64,000 bases of DNA, taken from contig CAWDQE010000023.1 of assembly GCA_963804375.1 (NCBI GenBank), positions 153,437 through 217,436 on the forward strand, written 5' to 3'. Within the stretch, counting starts at the first letter, position 1. Every line of letters starts with the position of its first letter. Source of the DNA: JANXQG01 sp963804375. Its GTDB lineage: Bacteria; Planctomycetota; Planctomycetia; Pirellulales; Thermoguttaceae. The position numbers and the translations under genes were made by a program. Positions 17,759 through 27,428 of the stretch are shown one piece after another. A model generated the notes under the pieces. It saw only the letters and a list, made by a program, of their open reading frames with translations, did not search any database and was not told where the DNA came from.

Positions 17759-19642
17759 ATGAAATACGCCCTGTTGACACTCACGGCCCTACTACTGATA
17801 CCGCAGGCCGCGTTACGCGCTGGCGACACACCCACGAAGCCAAACATACTCTGGCTCGTCAGCGAGGACAATGACACGTTTCTTGGTTGCTACGGGGATG
17901 CGGCGGCTAAGACGCCGACGCTCGACAAGTTGGCACGCGAGGGCGTGTTGTACGAGCGCTGCTTCGCTTGGCCGGTCTGCGCGCCGTCGCGGTTCGCGCT
18001 CATCACGGGCATGTATGCGGTCACCTGTGGTCCCGCGGAGCACATGCGGGCGCAGGGCAAGATCCCATCGTGGCTGAAAGGGTTTCCCGCCTACCTGCGT
18101 GCGGCGGGTTACTATACGTCCAACAGCGCCAAGACCGATTACAACTCGCCCATCAGCATCCCGGTAGCGTGGGATGCCTGTAACGGGAAGGCCCACTGGC
18201 GCAACCGCGCCGCGGGCCAACCATTTTTCAGCGTGTTCAACCACGAGGTCACGCACGAGAGTTGCCTGTTCCCTAAGAAAGAACTGCCATTGCCTTTTCC
18301 TTCTATGGACCCGGCCAAAGTACGTATTCCGCTCTATCAACCCGACACACCCGAGATGCGGGCGGATTGGGTGCGGTACTACAACCACATGGCGCTACTG
18401 GACAACCAGGTCGCCGCCAAACTCAAGGGTCTTGCCGATGCCGGGCTGGCCGACGACACGATCGTGTTCTACTATTCCGACAATGGCGGCGTGCTGCCGC
18501 GCAGCAAGCGATTCCTCCAAGAAAGCGGCACGCATGTTCCGCTGATCGTCTATTTTCCGCCGAAATGGCGCCATCTCGCACCGGCGCCGCCCGGTTCACG
18601 GATCAAGGAGCCGGTCAGCTTCGTGGATTTCGCGCCGACGGTGCTCTCCCTGGCCGGCGTGCCGATTCCCAACTACATGCAAGGCCGGGCGCTGGCCGGG
18701 TCGGCCAAGGCCGCGCCGAACGAATTCGCCTTCATCACCCGCGACCGGATGGACGAGCGCTACGACATGATGCGTTCGGTCATGGACAGCCGGTGGCTCT
18801 ACATCCGCAACTACCGGCCCGACCTGCCTTACGTCCAGCCGCTCAGCTATATGTTCGAGGCTCGCGGCTACCAATCGTGGGCGCGTGTCGCCCGCGAAGG
18901 CAAACTCACGCCGGCGACCGCGATGTTTTGGGGCGAGAAACCAACCGAGGAGCTTTACGACATGCTCGCCGATCCTGACAGCGTCCACGACCTCGCCGCC
19001 GGCCCCGTGTACCACGAGACGCTGGATCGGATGCGGGCGGCGCTGGAGAAGCGTGTATTGGCCAACAAGGACAACGGTTTCCTGCCTGAAGGTTCGGCTT
19101 TGGAAGGCTACGACGCTTCACATGCGCCCGGTTCGTATCCGGTCGATCGCGTCTTCGCGCTGGCCAATCTCGCCTCCGAGCGCAACGTCGCAAACCTGCC
19201 GAAACTGATCCAGGCGCTTGACGATCCGTGCGAGCCGCTCCGCTGGTGGGCCGCGCAAGGCTGCACGATGCTCCGTAAGAAAGCCATGCCCGCTGAAGCC
19301 TCGCTGCGCCAGCGGCTTGCCGACAAATCCGGCGCCGTGCAGGTCGCCGCGGCGGAAGCATTGGCCGGGCTGGGCAAACTCGACCTGGCAATGCCGGTGC
19401 TAGAACGCCGGATTCAGACGACCGGGACCCCGGCCTTTGCCCTCCAAGCTGCCAACGTCCTCGACCGGCTTGGTGAGGCCGCCCGACCCTCGTTGCCGGC
19501 GATCAAGAAGGCACTGGCGGCCGCCCGAAAAGAGAAAAGCCAAGGCGAAAACTATCTGGTTCGGATCCTTGCGCACGTTGTTGACGTGCTCGAAGGACGC
19601 GAGCAACCGCTAGTCTATCCGGCGGTTTCGGCAGCGGGCTAA
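17759..19642 (+). CDS. Secreted sulfatase (arylsulfatase A-like) with C-terminal HEAT-like repeats
   Basis: The 627-residue protein has a signal peptide (MKYALLTLTALLLIPQAALRA), the metal-binding SEDND region, and the activation motif CAPSR with Cys74, which must be oxidised to formylglycine. Further family marks are FYYSDNGGVLPRSKR and FVDFAPTVLSLAGV. The last 150 residues (FALANLASERNVANLPKLIQ onward) form short helical HEAT-like repeats, a fusion often seen in planctomycetal sulfatases. It would hydrolyse sulfate esters of polysaccharides in the periplasm. No dedicated sulfatase-maturing enzyme adjoins it. The ribosome-binding site AGGAAA lies about ten bases upstream of the ATG. Confidence 0.92.
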   Translation: MKYALLTLTALLLIPQAALRAGDTPTKPNILWLVSEDNDTFLGCYGDAAAKTPTLDKLAREGVLYERCFAWPVCAPSRFALITGMYAVTCGPAEHMRAQGKIPSWLKGFPAYLRAAGYYTSNSAKTDYNSPISIPVAWDACNGKAHWRNRAAGQPFFSVFNHEVTHESCLFPKKELPLPFPSMDPAKVRIPLYQPDTPEMRADWVRYYNHMALLDNQVAAKLKGLADAGLADDTIVFYYSDNGGVLPRSKRFLQESGTHVPLIVYFPPKWRHLAPAPPGSRIKEPVSFVDFAPTVLSLAGVPIPNYMQGRALAGSAKAAPNEFAFITRDRMDERYDMMRSVMDSRWLYIRNYRPDLPYVQPLSYMFEARGYQSWARVAREGKLTPATAMFWGEKPTEELYDMLADPDSVHDLAAGPVYHETLDRMRAALEKRVLANKDNGFLPEGSALEGYDASHAPGSYPVDRVFALANLASERNVANLPKLIQALDDPCEPLRWWAAQGCTMLRKKAMPAEASLRQRLADKSGAVQVAAAEALAGLGKLDLAMPVLERRIQTTGTPAFALQAANVLDRLGEAARPSLPAIKKALAAARKEKSQGENYLVRILAHVVDVLEGREQPLVYPAVSAAG

Positions 19643-19657
19643 GCCGACCTCGAAATG

Positions 19658-19686
19658 GGGTCTCAGCCCCAATGAAACTGAGACCC
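19658..19686 (+). terminator. Terminator-like hairpin after the sulfatase
   Basis: A perfect 9-bp stem GGGTCTCAG/CTGAGACCC with an 11-base loop begins 16 bases after the sulfatase stop, followed by a short GTTTCGTCTT tract. Confidence 0.6.
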
Positions 19687-19901
19687 GTTTCGTCTTGCCG
19701 CGTATTATGTCAGGCAGTGGGGATTGAATGTTGCTCCCGGCGACAGCATCTCTTACGCACCAGTCGCCCAGTCCAGATACCGCAACGACAATAATTCGGC
19801 TACTGCCAAAGGAACTGGAGGCCTCCAGAATCGAAGCAAGAAGACCTGGAGGGCTCCCGGTGGCAGCAGATACGGCAGCACAGCAACTTCTGCTTCATCG
19901 C

Positions 19902-21332
19902 CTACGGTTTCACCGTGGCCCGCTCGATGGTCACGTTGTTCTGCTTGGCGTTGTGGCCTTGCCGCTGGACGATCTCATAGAGCAATTCCGCCTTCTCGCC
20001 CGGCTTGACTGCGGCCGTGTACTCGACTGTCTGGAAGTCATGCGTCTTGGCCGCTAGTTCGCTACGGAAGATCACGTGGCCGGCAAAGGCCCGGCGAATC
20101 TCAAGGTCGATCGGCTTCTTCGTGTAGTTTCGTACCCGCTGCGCGAACAGTGTATGGTCGTCCCAACCGGCAACCGAACTATTGACCTCGATTTGTACGC
20201 CCGGCTGGTCGACGCGGCGGAAAATGTCGGCACCATTCACCTGCATCCATAGATCGTCTCGCCGTGTTCGCAGTTTGATCAGCTCGAAGATGACCTCCGG
20301 GTCGGGGCCGAGGTTCAACTCGATCTTGTCGCCGATCGGAATGTACTTGACCGGCTGGGCCACCAAGAAGCTCAGCCCATCGCGGCCGTTCTCGCGAAAG
20401 AGGCGGACTACACCATCCGGCAGTGGCGTGGTGCCAAGCTTCGAGTCCTTATCGTTGGTCAAGAGGTACATCCGCACCAGGTTCTCGCCATATTCGGCGG
20501 GGCGGTAGCGATATTGGATCTTCATGGGCACCTTGGCCGCTTCCAGGCTTCGCAGCCGCTTGGACCAGGCGTTGGGGATCGTCTCGGTGCCTTCGATGGT
20601 ATAAATGAAATACTCGCCCAACCCTTCCTTGGCCACCTCCTTGGGGGCTGCCGGCTCGCCGGCGCCACCCCCGCCGCCCCGGCCACCCATCGGCGCCCTC
20701 ATCGCCATGCGCACGGCCTGGGGACGGAGAGCGGCCAAGGTTTTGCCTTCCAACTGGGGCACCTGGGCTACCGGAATGTGGGCCAGTTCCGCGATCTTCT
20801 GCACCAAATTGATCCGCCCGACGACGAGGCGGACTTGGGCGTCTTCGTATTCTTCGCCGGAATTGTTGTTCACCCGCACGAAGCCTTCCAGTTTCAACTG
20901 TGATTCATCTCGGTCGGCGATGCCGATGTAATCGGCTGACCAACTGATGCCGCTGGTGAAATAGGTGATCTCGATCGTGGCCTCGCCGTCCAGTTCGCTC
21001 TGCACGTTCCAATACAGCATCTGCGGCTTGGCGTGGGGGAAGGTCGTATCGAGCACGGTCAGCTTCTCGCGGCTTGTCAGGAACCGCAGTTCGACCGACG
21101 TGGGGTCGATCAGCGTATTGGCCCAACTGAATTGCAGCGGATTGCCGCCCGGCTTGAAGGTCACCTTGCGGGTCTCGCGCACCAGCGTCAAGTCTTCGGA
21201 GTTGTAAATCGTAAGCTGTACGGTATTGCGGCTCGGTACGGTCGATAGATCGACGTTCTCTGCCCGGACGGCAAGGGCCGCCAGGAGCACGGTTCCCAGG
21301 GCCATCGTTCCCAGGATCAATAGTTTTCGCAT
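19902..21332 (-). CDS. DUF4139-type secreted protein, second of a tandem pair
   Basis: The start at 21332 (MRKLLILGTMALGT) gives a signal peptide. The mature part reads LTIYNSEDLTLVRETRKVTF and QFSWANTLIDPTSVELRF, then the DUF4139 core (VQSELDGEATIEITYFTSGISWSADY, GFVRVNNNSGEEYEDAQVRL, YRYRPAEYGENLVRMYLL, VRNYTKKPIDLEIRR). A glycine-rich linker (GGRGGGGGAG) divides it. These proteins are predicted beta-rich and periplasmic, of unknown function. It starts 14 bases after the stop of a related gene, so the two are an operon and probably paralogous partners. Confidence 0.8.
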   Translation of the reverse strand: MRKLLILGTMALGTVLLAALAVRAENVDLSTVPSRNTVQLTIYNSEDLTLVRETRKVTFKPGGNPLQFSWANTLIDPTSVELRFLTSREKLTVLDTTFPHAKPQMLYWNVQSELDGEATIEITYFTSGISWSADYIGIADRDESQLKLEGFVRVNNNSGEEYEDAQVRLVVGRINLVQKIAELAHIPVAQVPQLEGKTLAALRPQAVRMAMRAPMGGRGGGGGAGEPAAPKEVAKEGLGEYFIYTIEGTETIPNAWSKRLRSLEAAKVPMKIQYRYRPAEYGENLVRMYLLTNDKDSKLGTTPLPDGVVRLFRENGRDGLSFLVAQPVKYIPIGDKIELNLGPDPEVIFELIKLRTRRDDLWMQVNGADIFRRVDQPGVQIEVNSSVAGWDDHTLFAQRVRNYTKKPIDLEIRRAFAGHVIFRSELAAKTHDFQTVEYTAAVKPGEKAELLYEIVQRQGHNAKQNNVTIERATVKP

Positions 21333-21346
21333 GGGTCTTCCCTTTC

Positions 21347-22600
21347 TTACCACTCGTTCTTCATGACCAGGTGGAGCTTGTGAACGATCTTCTCGGCCTT
21401 GCCGTCGGCGCCGCGGGCCGGCAGCGGAACGTGGAAGAGTAGTTTCTCGAAGGTGCTCTTCTCCTTGTCGGGCCTGGCAAACGTCGTCGACTCACCGAGT
21501 GTCCATTGCACGTCGCGGCCGTTGTCGCCATAGAGCTCGTTACGGATGGCGCGGACGTTTTCCGATACGTCGAGCACTACGGCCTTGTCCTTGAAGTTCT
21601 CGATCTCGAACCTGACGATCACTTCGCGGTCGTACAGGTTGCCGGCGACCCGCCGTTGCTCGTTCTTGTCAATGGTCCGTTTCACAACCACGTCCTGGGC
21701 GACGCCGACATAAAGCCGCATTTCATCGTCCAGCGGAGTGAACTTGCCCCAGTCCTCACCGATAAAGGCCGTGCCACCGTGACCGTCTTCCTGGAAGATG
21801 CGGACTTTGCCGTACTGCAGCGGGGCGGTTCCCAAGTGGTTCGCCTTGTCGTTCTTCAGCACGTAGTGCATCGGCACCAGCAGCTTGTTCTGTGGCCGAT
21901 CGAGGTAACCGTGGGCCCCGGGATCGCAGGTGTAGGTTTTCTTGACTGGGACCCCAGCGTACTTCTCGACAAGCATCTCCTTGGTCTCGTTCAGCCCGAT
22001 CGGCTTGAGGAACCGCGGCCCAAACCCGGCCCAGAGACCGGTCGAGCCGAACGATTCATTGGCCAGGTTGTCGATGCGGATGTATTCGGAGAGGACGAGG
22101 GTCTTCTCGTCGTTGGCTGCGATCGCCCGATAGTTGAAGCTCTTGTTCAGGTTGCCCAAGATATAGCTGATCCGCACGCGGGCCGAGCCGGAACCGCTGG
22201 AAGATACCTGCCAGACCAGCGACGGTTCGTTGGGCGGATAGCTCACCGAAAGGACTTTGACATCCAGGGCCGGCGATTCTTTTCCGGCAGCCTTGGCATC
22301 GGCCTTCTCGCCGGCTTTGGCATCGGCTTTCGCCCCGCCGTCGATTCCGCCCAGCACGCGGAAGACGATCGTGCTGCCGTCGATCTGGGTGTTGGCCCAG
22401 GAGAAATCGACCTGGTTGACTCCCCGCACGAGGGGAACGATCCGTTCCTCTTCCACCAGTGTGGCGCTGGGGTTGTCGAGTTGAATTTCCACCCGCTCCC
22501 GCACGGGCAGCGTGATGAGTTTAATACGGGCCAGGGCTGTCGAAGGCAGGGCCGAAACCACGGCCACGGCCAGCCAGAGAGGTAGATTCCGAGATCGCAT
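21347..22600 (-). CDS. DUF4139-related secreted protein, first of a tandem pair
   Basis: The start at 22598-22600 (MRSRNLPLWLAVAVVSALPS) gives a signal peptide ending near ALA. It shares the layout of its downstream neighbour: an N-terminal VDFSWANTQIDGSTIVFRVL strand region, WQVSSSGSGSARVRISYILG, a long DUF4139-like domain with PMHYVLKNDKANHLGTAPL and VIVRFEIENFKDKAVVLDVSE. An alanine/lysine-rich linker of DAKAGEKADAKAAGK type sits near residue 95. Function unknown. It heads the two-gene operon. Confidence 0.75.
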   Translation of the reverse strand: MRSRNLPLWLAVAVVSALPSTALARIKLITLPVRERVEIQLDNPSATLVEEERIVPLVRGVNQVDFSWANTQIDGSTIVFRVLGGIDGGAKADAKAGEKADAKAAGKESPALDVKVLSVSYPPNEPSLVWQVSSSGSGSARVRISYILGNLNKSFNYRAIAANDEKTLVLSEYIRIDNLANESFGSTGLWAGFGPRFLKPIGLNETKEMLVEKYAGVPVKKTYTCDPGAHGYLDRPQNKLLVPMHYVLKNDKANHLGTAPLQYGKVRIFQEDGHGGTAFIGEDWGKFTPLDDEMRLYVGVAQDVVVKRTIDKNEQRRVAGNLYDREVIVRFEIENFKDKAVVLDVSENVRAIRNELYGDNGRDVQWTLGESTTFARPDKEKSTFEKLLFHVPLPARGADGKAEKIVHKLHLVMKNEW

Positions 22601-23016
22601 GGCAATACTCTTGGGGTGAATGAAGACTCTTCGTATAAGATACGTCAAAAAGCCCCCCGATTGAGTAAGAGCGGGGGTCGACAAGTGGATTTCGCCACAA
22701 ACGTCGAAAGAATAGACGTTTGCCGCGGGAGAAAGTTTCCCGAAATCGGAGAAGTCCTCGAATTTGTGCCTCTGGAGGCCCCTCTTAGAACCGAGATCGA
22801 CTACCGGCTTGAGTCCGGTGTCGAACCGATAGGCAACACAGGCAAGATGCCTGTGCTCCGGTGAGTTGCCCGGAAATCTTGCCGCACAGCGGCGATGGGG
22901 ACGCTTGCCATGGCGTTACCGGTGTAGTATCCTGCCTGGAAGCGTCTTCCAACCCGCTCACCCGCCTGGATGGTAACGCCGTGAGCCCCTTCGGCCGGCG
23001 TCTCTGGAATAGTATT
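22601..23016. other. Divergent intergenic region
   Basis: Between the DUF4139 operon and the GH99-like gene. It contains the small inverted repeat ACAGGC-aagA-TGCCTGT near 22840, a common planctomycetal intergenic motif type. Promoters were not assigned. Confidence 0.4.
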
Positions 23017-24801
23017 ATGATTCATTGCGCGTTGCGCCCAACGATCGTTGTGGCGATGCTGATTGTCGCCGGTTTCCTGGAACTTGACGGCACAGCATCT
23101 GGGCAGATCAATCCGGGTACTCCTTGGCCGGCGGCGGATGCCCTGGGGCGTAGAGTTCCCACGGCGGAGGAGGTCGGACCGCCGCGTCCCGGCCGATTTG
23201 TGGGCATCTTCTACTTTCTCACGCACAACGATGACTACGCCAAGAACCCGCGGGGCGACGGCCCCTACGACGTTGCCAAGATCATGGCCCAAGACCCCGA
23301 GGCCCTGAAAAAGCCCGACTCGCCGCTCTGGGGAAAGGTGGGCACGTCGCACTACTGGGGTGAGCCGCTCTACGGCTACTATCGCAGCACGGACCCCTGG
23401 GTCCTGCGGCGTCATGCTCAACTGCTCGCCGACGCTGGTATCGACACTTTGATCTTCGATACCACGAACGCGGTGACCTACCCGGACGTCTACATGAAGC
23501 TCTGCGAGGTCTTTGCCCAAGTCCGCCGCGAAGGCGGCCGGACTCCGCAAATCGTTTTCATGGTCAACACCAAGGCCGGCGAAACGGCCGAACGAATCTA
23601 TCGCGATCTCTACAAGCCCGGTCTCTATCCCGAACTTTGGTTCCACTGGCAGGACAAGCCGCTGTTGATCTGCGATCCGCATGAGGCCAGTCCCGAGGTG
23701 CGGGCCTTCTTCACGCTGCGGCGGGCACATTGGCCCTTCACGTTGGTCAACACGCAACTGGCCTGGCACTGGGAGTCCACCTATCCCCAGCCCTACGGTT
23801 ACGTTGACGATCCCAAGCAGCCCGAGCAGGTCAACGTCGCGGTCGCGCAGAACTTGCGGCAGAGCGATGGGCAGGTGACCAACATGAGTTTCGGCGACGC
23901 CCGGGGACGGAGCTTCCACGATGGCAAATTGGATCGCACCCCCGGCGCGGTTAACCAGGGATACAATTTCCAGGAGCAATGGCAGCGGGCTTTCTCGCTT
24001 GGCGCCCCCTTCGTGATGGTCACCGGCTGGAACGAATGGGTTGCCGGCCGCGGAGGAGAACCCAAGGGGCCGATCGTCTTCTGCGACCAGTTCAGTCAGG
24101 AGTTCAGCCGTGACATCGAGCCAATGCGGGGCGGTCACGGCGACAACTACTACATCCAACTCGTGGCCAATGTCCGCCGCTTCAAGGGCACGCCGGCGAT
24201 TGCCAAGGCGTCGGCCTCCAAGCCCATCCGCATCAAAGGCGGCTTCGAGCAATGGCGAGGCGTAGGTCCCGAATTCCTCGGCCACGCCGGCAAAACGATC
24301 CCCCGTGACTTCGACGGCGCCTGCGGGCTGCACTACGTGAACCGTACGGGCCGCAACTGCCTGGTGGCGATGAAGGTCGCACGCGATGAAACAAACCTCT
24401 ATTTCTACTTGAAGACGCGCGAGCCGATCGTGCCTGCTGGTCGGATGGAAGGGCTCTGGCTCTTGCTCAAAACGGACCACGACGCCTCGAAGGGCTGGGA
24501 AGGAAGTAATTTCCTTGTCGGTCGCCTCTCTGACCCGGACGGCGCCTGGATCGAACAGAACGTGGGCGGCTGGAACTGGAAAAAAGTGGCCAAGGCGTCC
24601 TACCGGATCGACGGCAATCAACTGCACTTGGCGGTTCCACGTGCGGCGTTGCAACTTGCCCACCACGGCACCGCGGTTTCGATCGACTTCAAATGGGCCG
24701 ACTATATCCAGAAACCCGGCGACGTGATGGACTTCTACACGAGCGGCGACGTGGCCCCGGCAGGCCGATTCTTCTTCCGCTACAGGGCGGAGAATCCCTG
24801 A
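23017..24801 (+). CDS. Secreted GH99/WbsX-like TIM-barrel protein with C-terminal beta domain
   Basis: The start at 23017 (MIHCALRPTIVVAMLIVAGF) gives a signal peptide; the longer open frame upstream has no signal sequence. The barrel (about residues 40-410) shows GIFYFLTHNDDYAKN, GYYRSTDPWVLRRHAQLLAD, GIDTLIFDTTNAVTYP, WFHWQDKPLLICD and a VTGWNEWVAGR motif like the WNEW of GH99/WbsX proteins. The remaining 180 residues form a CBM9-like or other beta domain (YFYLKTREPIVPAGRM, FKWADYIQKPGDVMDF). It is inferred to cleave or bind glycans outside the cytoplasm; the exact family is uncertain. Confidence 0.7.
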   Translation: MIHCALRPTIVVAMLIVAGFLELDGTASGQINPGTPWPAADALGRRVPTAEEVGPPRPGRFVGIFYFLTHNDDYAKNPRGDGPYDVAKIMAQDPEALKKPDSPLWGKVGTSHYWGEPLYGYYRSTDPWVLRRHAQLLADAGIDTLIFDTTNAVTYPDVYMKLCEVFAQVRREGGRTPQIVFMVNTKAGETAERIYRDLYKPGLYPELWFHWQDKPLLICDPHEASPEVRAFFTLRRAHWPFTLVNTQLAWHWESTYPQPYGYVDDPKQPEQVNVAVAQNLRQSDGQVTNMSFGDARGRSFHDGKLDRTPGAVNQGYNFQEQWQRAFSLGAPFVMVTGWNEWVAGRGGEPKGPIVFCDQFSQEFSRDIEPMRGGHGDNYYIQLVANVRRFKGTPAIAKASASKPIRIKGGFEQWRGVGPEFLGHAGKTIPRDFDGACGLHYVNRTGRNCLVAMKVARDETNLYFYLKTREPIVPAGRMEGLWLLLKTDHDASKGWEGSNFLVGRLSDPDGAWIEQNVGGWNWKKVAKASYRIDGNQLHLAVPRAALQLAHHGTAVSIDFKWADYIQKPGDVMDFYTSGDVAPAGRFFFRYRAENP

Positions 24802-25059
24802 TTTGTCGCCGTTTATGGGAAGGCGTTCAACCTAACAGGCACACGCCATCTACGAGGCCCGTAGAGCCTCTTGCCCTCCTCGGCGGGCCGGACCAGCCTT
24901 GAAAGTACAAATGCCTCCTGAATCGACGCAAGAAGCTCTGAATGGCATCAAAGAACCGTATCGGCCCCTGGCTTGAAGTCGGCAGTATACACCCGCTAGG
25001 CGACGATCTTGCCGACTTGGCCGAACGTTCTCGTCATACGTGAGACAGGCTGCTTTACA
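24802..25059. other. Intergenic region between convergent genes
   Basis: Nothing gene-like was seen. A 22-base sequence at 24914-24935 matches 19822-19843 at 20 positions. Confidence 0.4.
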
Positions 25060-27291
25060 CTATTCGAAAACGAACCACGTCACGCCATGGGCGGCAACGA
25101 CGATGGGGAGCGAAATGCGTCTTTCTGCGTCCAGGGCTGTCGTTGCGGCCGAACCGTCGCGCTGGCGAACCGTTGCCGTGCCCGTCAGCCCGGTGTAGTA
25201 GAGCGGCACGGTTAGCGTCTTGCGGACTTCGCGGTCCAGCGGGTTGTAGACCATCAAGAGACCCTTTTCCTTGAGCGTGGAATTGACGTGGAGGATGTAG
25301 TCGATGTCCTGGCCATCGGCCCGCCGCAGGTGGAGAATGTCGCTGTCGAGGATGCCGCGATGCCGCTTGTAGAAATCGACCCATTTCTTCACCACGGCTC
25401 GGGTTTCCGGCGAATCGTAAAGCCGCGGCCCGCGGTAGCATGCCTGTACACCGGCGCCGAAGAGGTTCGCCAGGCGTTGCTCGTAATGCGGCAGATGATC
25501 CTTGAGCGGCTCGATCGTGGCCGCGGCGCCGCCGCCCTGATACTCGGTCAGCGGCACGAACATCCAGCCCATGCTGGGCGTTTTCTCCCAGGTGCCGTCA
25601 AAAACGTTCTGCCGCTCGATGATCTCCTGGTACTCTCGGGGCAGGGACCAGTTGGTCTCGCGATAGCCCATGCCGGTTTTGCTGCCGCCGTTGAGGAAGT
25701 ACCAATCTGGGATGTTCAAGTAAACGCCTTCGCTGCGGCACCACTCGTAGAACCCCGTGATGGCCTTCCAGTTGACCCACTGTGAATCGTCCAGCCCACG
25801 GTGGCCAGGGTGGTTCGTGGCCGCGCACATGTCGCCGGGATACGAGCCATCATGCTCCAGCACGCCAAGACCGGCGGTTTGAATGAAGTGTTTCAGTTGG
25901 GCCAGATAATCGATACCCCAGCGAGCGCCCAGGCAGGGCATCACACCAAAGCGGGCGGGTGATCCTTGCGTATTGTCGGCTGCGGTGGCAGCGCCGCGGC
26001 TGGCCAAGAGCGAATAGCCGCCCAGTGCGATGCCTTTGGAGCGGGCATAGTCGGCCAGTTCCTTGACGTCCTCTTGGTATTTTGGATCACGGCTCTCAAA
26101 ATCGAACCCGCTGCCGAAGGTCATGATCATCATCTCAAAGCCAACGTCCGCACACTGGTCCACTGCCAGGCGAACCGATGCCGAGTCGGCGCCGCGGACG
26201 TGCATCAGAATCGGGTTCTCGGTGACCCAGGGGGCAACGGTCCGGTACATGCGGCGCACGGCCAGACCGCGACGCTCGCGGTCGGTCGAGTCGAAAGGCA
26301 GCTCGAAGGTACGGAACGAGGTGAAACACCCGCCAGGCGGGATGATCTGATCGGGACCGCGCGGCGGCCGGCACTGCAGCAGGCAGGGTGTCTTCAGCTC
26401 GTAGTTCACCTGCGTGGCGTACAGCGGATCGGAAACCCAGAACACCGCAGCGCCGTGGTTCGGTCCCGACATGCCGCCGAACGTATAATCGGTTTCAACG
26501 TCGATGTTCGGCGTCTGCCAAACGGGCGTCGGATCGACGACCGATTCCGGTTCCACAACGGCCAATATCTCACTGACGAATGTTCGCAGGCGGACCGGCT
26601 TGCCGGCCCCATTCTCCACCGTAATCCATTTGCTCAACAACGGCAGGCCGTCGTACATTTCATAGTGGACGTCGACTCGCACTTGGGAAACCGCTGGAGT
26701 CGCCGTGGGTGGTGGGGTGAAAGAGAGCGTCAGCGACGCCCCCGGAGGCGGCCAAGGCATATCCTGTGGCATCCACGAAGACCGCTTCTTCCAGAGGAAA
26801 CGCTCGGTCGTCTTGCCGACCTGGAACGAAGCGAAGCGGAAGGCGGCCGCGTTGGCCGTCATCTTGTCCAGCCAACGTGGGTCGAGATAGTTATGCACGT
26901 TCTGGCCTTCCATACCCCCGACGGAATACTTCACACCGTCAAGTTCGACCAGCGCCTCCGACCGTACGGAGCGGAGCAGCGATTCGCCGGTAATCAAGTT
27001 GTCCAACGCCACTGTCGCCGCGTTGGGTGATAGCCGCCAGATGCGGCGGACGAGGCCGTTGGTCATGACAATCTCATCAGGATGGCTGCGACGGTATACG
27101 CCCGCTTTGGTCTGGATGGGAGTGACCAGCCAGTCGCTAGTGACGTGGCTTGAGCCGTCCGGAGCCGCTGGCAGATCGGCAATGGTTGTTCTCGGGTCAT
27201 CCGCACCACGGACCGAGGTGGGCAAAAGGAAAACCAGCGTTGCCAGAAGCAGCAAACTTCTTGCGTGCGAGAGGGGGATGGGCTTCAGCAT
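25060..27291 (-). CDS. Secreted glycoside hydrolase, clan GH-D-like (alpha-galactosidase-like)
   Basis: About 743 residues from the ATG at 27291 (a GTG four codons upstream also fits), with signal peptide HARSLLLLATLVFLLPTSVRG. A beta-rich N-terminal part (to about residue 350; FVSEILAVVEPESV, YTFGGMSGPNHGAAVFW) precedes a TIM barrel (FEMMIMTFGSGFDFES, ARSKGIALGGYSLLAS, and the catalytic-like LGVLEHDGSYPGDMC) and a C-terminal beta sandwich (YNPLDREVRKTLTVPLYY). The order resembles GH36/GH27-type enzymes. The substrate is unknown, probably an alpha-linked polysaccharide. Confidence 0.65.
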   Translation of the reverse strand: MLKPIPLSHARSLLLLATLVFLLPTSVRGADDPRTTIADLPAAPDGSSHVTSDWLVTPIQTKAGVYRRSHPDEIVMTNGLVRRIWRLSPNAATVALDNLITGESLLRSVRSEALVELDGVKYSVGGMEGQNVHNYLDPRWLDKMTANAAAFRFASFQVGKTTERFLWKKRSSWMPQDMPWPPPGASLTLSFTPPPTATPAVSQVRVDVHYEMYDGLPLLSKWITVENGAGKPVRLRTFVSEILAVVEPESVVDPTPVWQTPNIDVETDYTFGGMSGPNHGAAVFWVSDPLYATQVNYELKTPCLLQCRPPRGPDQIIPPGGCFTSFRTFELPFDSTDRERRGLAVRRMYRTVAPWVTENPILMHVRGADSASVRLAVDQCADVGFEMMIMTFGSGFDFESRDPKYQEDVKELADYARSKGIALGGYSLLASRGAATAADNTQGSPARFGVMPCLGARWGIDYLAQLKHFIQTAGLGVLEHDGSYPGDMCAATNHPGHRGLDDSQWVNWKAITGFYEWCRSEGVYLNIPDWYFLNGGSKTGMGYRETNWSLPREYQEIIERQNVFDGTWEKTPSMGWMFVPLTEYQGGGAAATIEPLKDHLPHYEQRLANLFGAGVQACYRGPRLYDSPETRAVVKKWVDFYKRHRGILDSDILHLRRADGQDIDYILHVNSTLKEKGLLMVYNPLDREVRKTLTVPLYYTGLTGTATVRQRDGSAATTALDAERRISLPIVVAAHGVTWFVFE

Positions 27292-27428
27292 GATGATGTT
27301 CACGGCGGGGTGACGGAAAGGGACCGGCTCTGATGATAACGAAGCGAGGAAAGAAATTCAAACCGCCGCGCGGAAGGCGACTCGCCCCGGCATTTTCTGT
27401 CCCCAGAATTCCGCGGTCCATTGCCCGT

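Noticed and set aside
22801..24666. Long minus-strand open frame of about 620 codons
   Set aside because: It is antisense to the GH99-like gene, arises from GC-rich codon bias, and has no ribosome-binding site, signal peptide or family motif.
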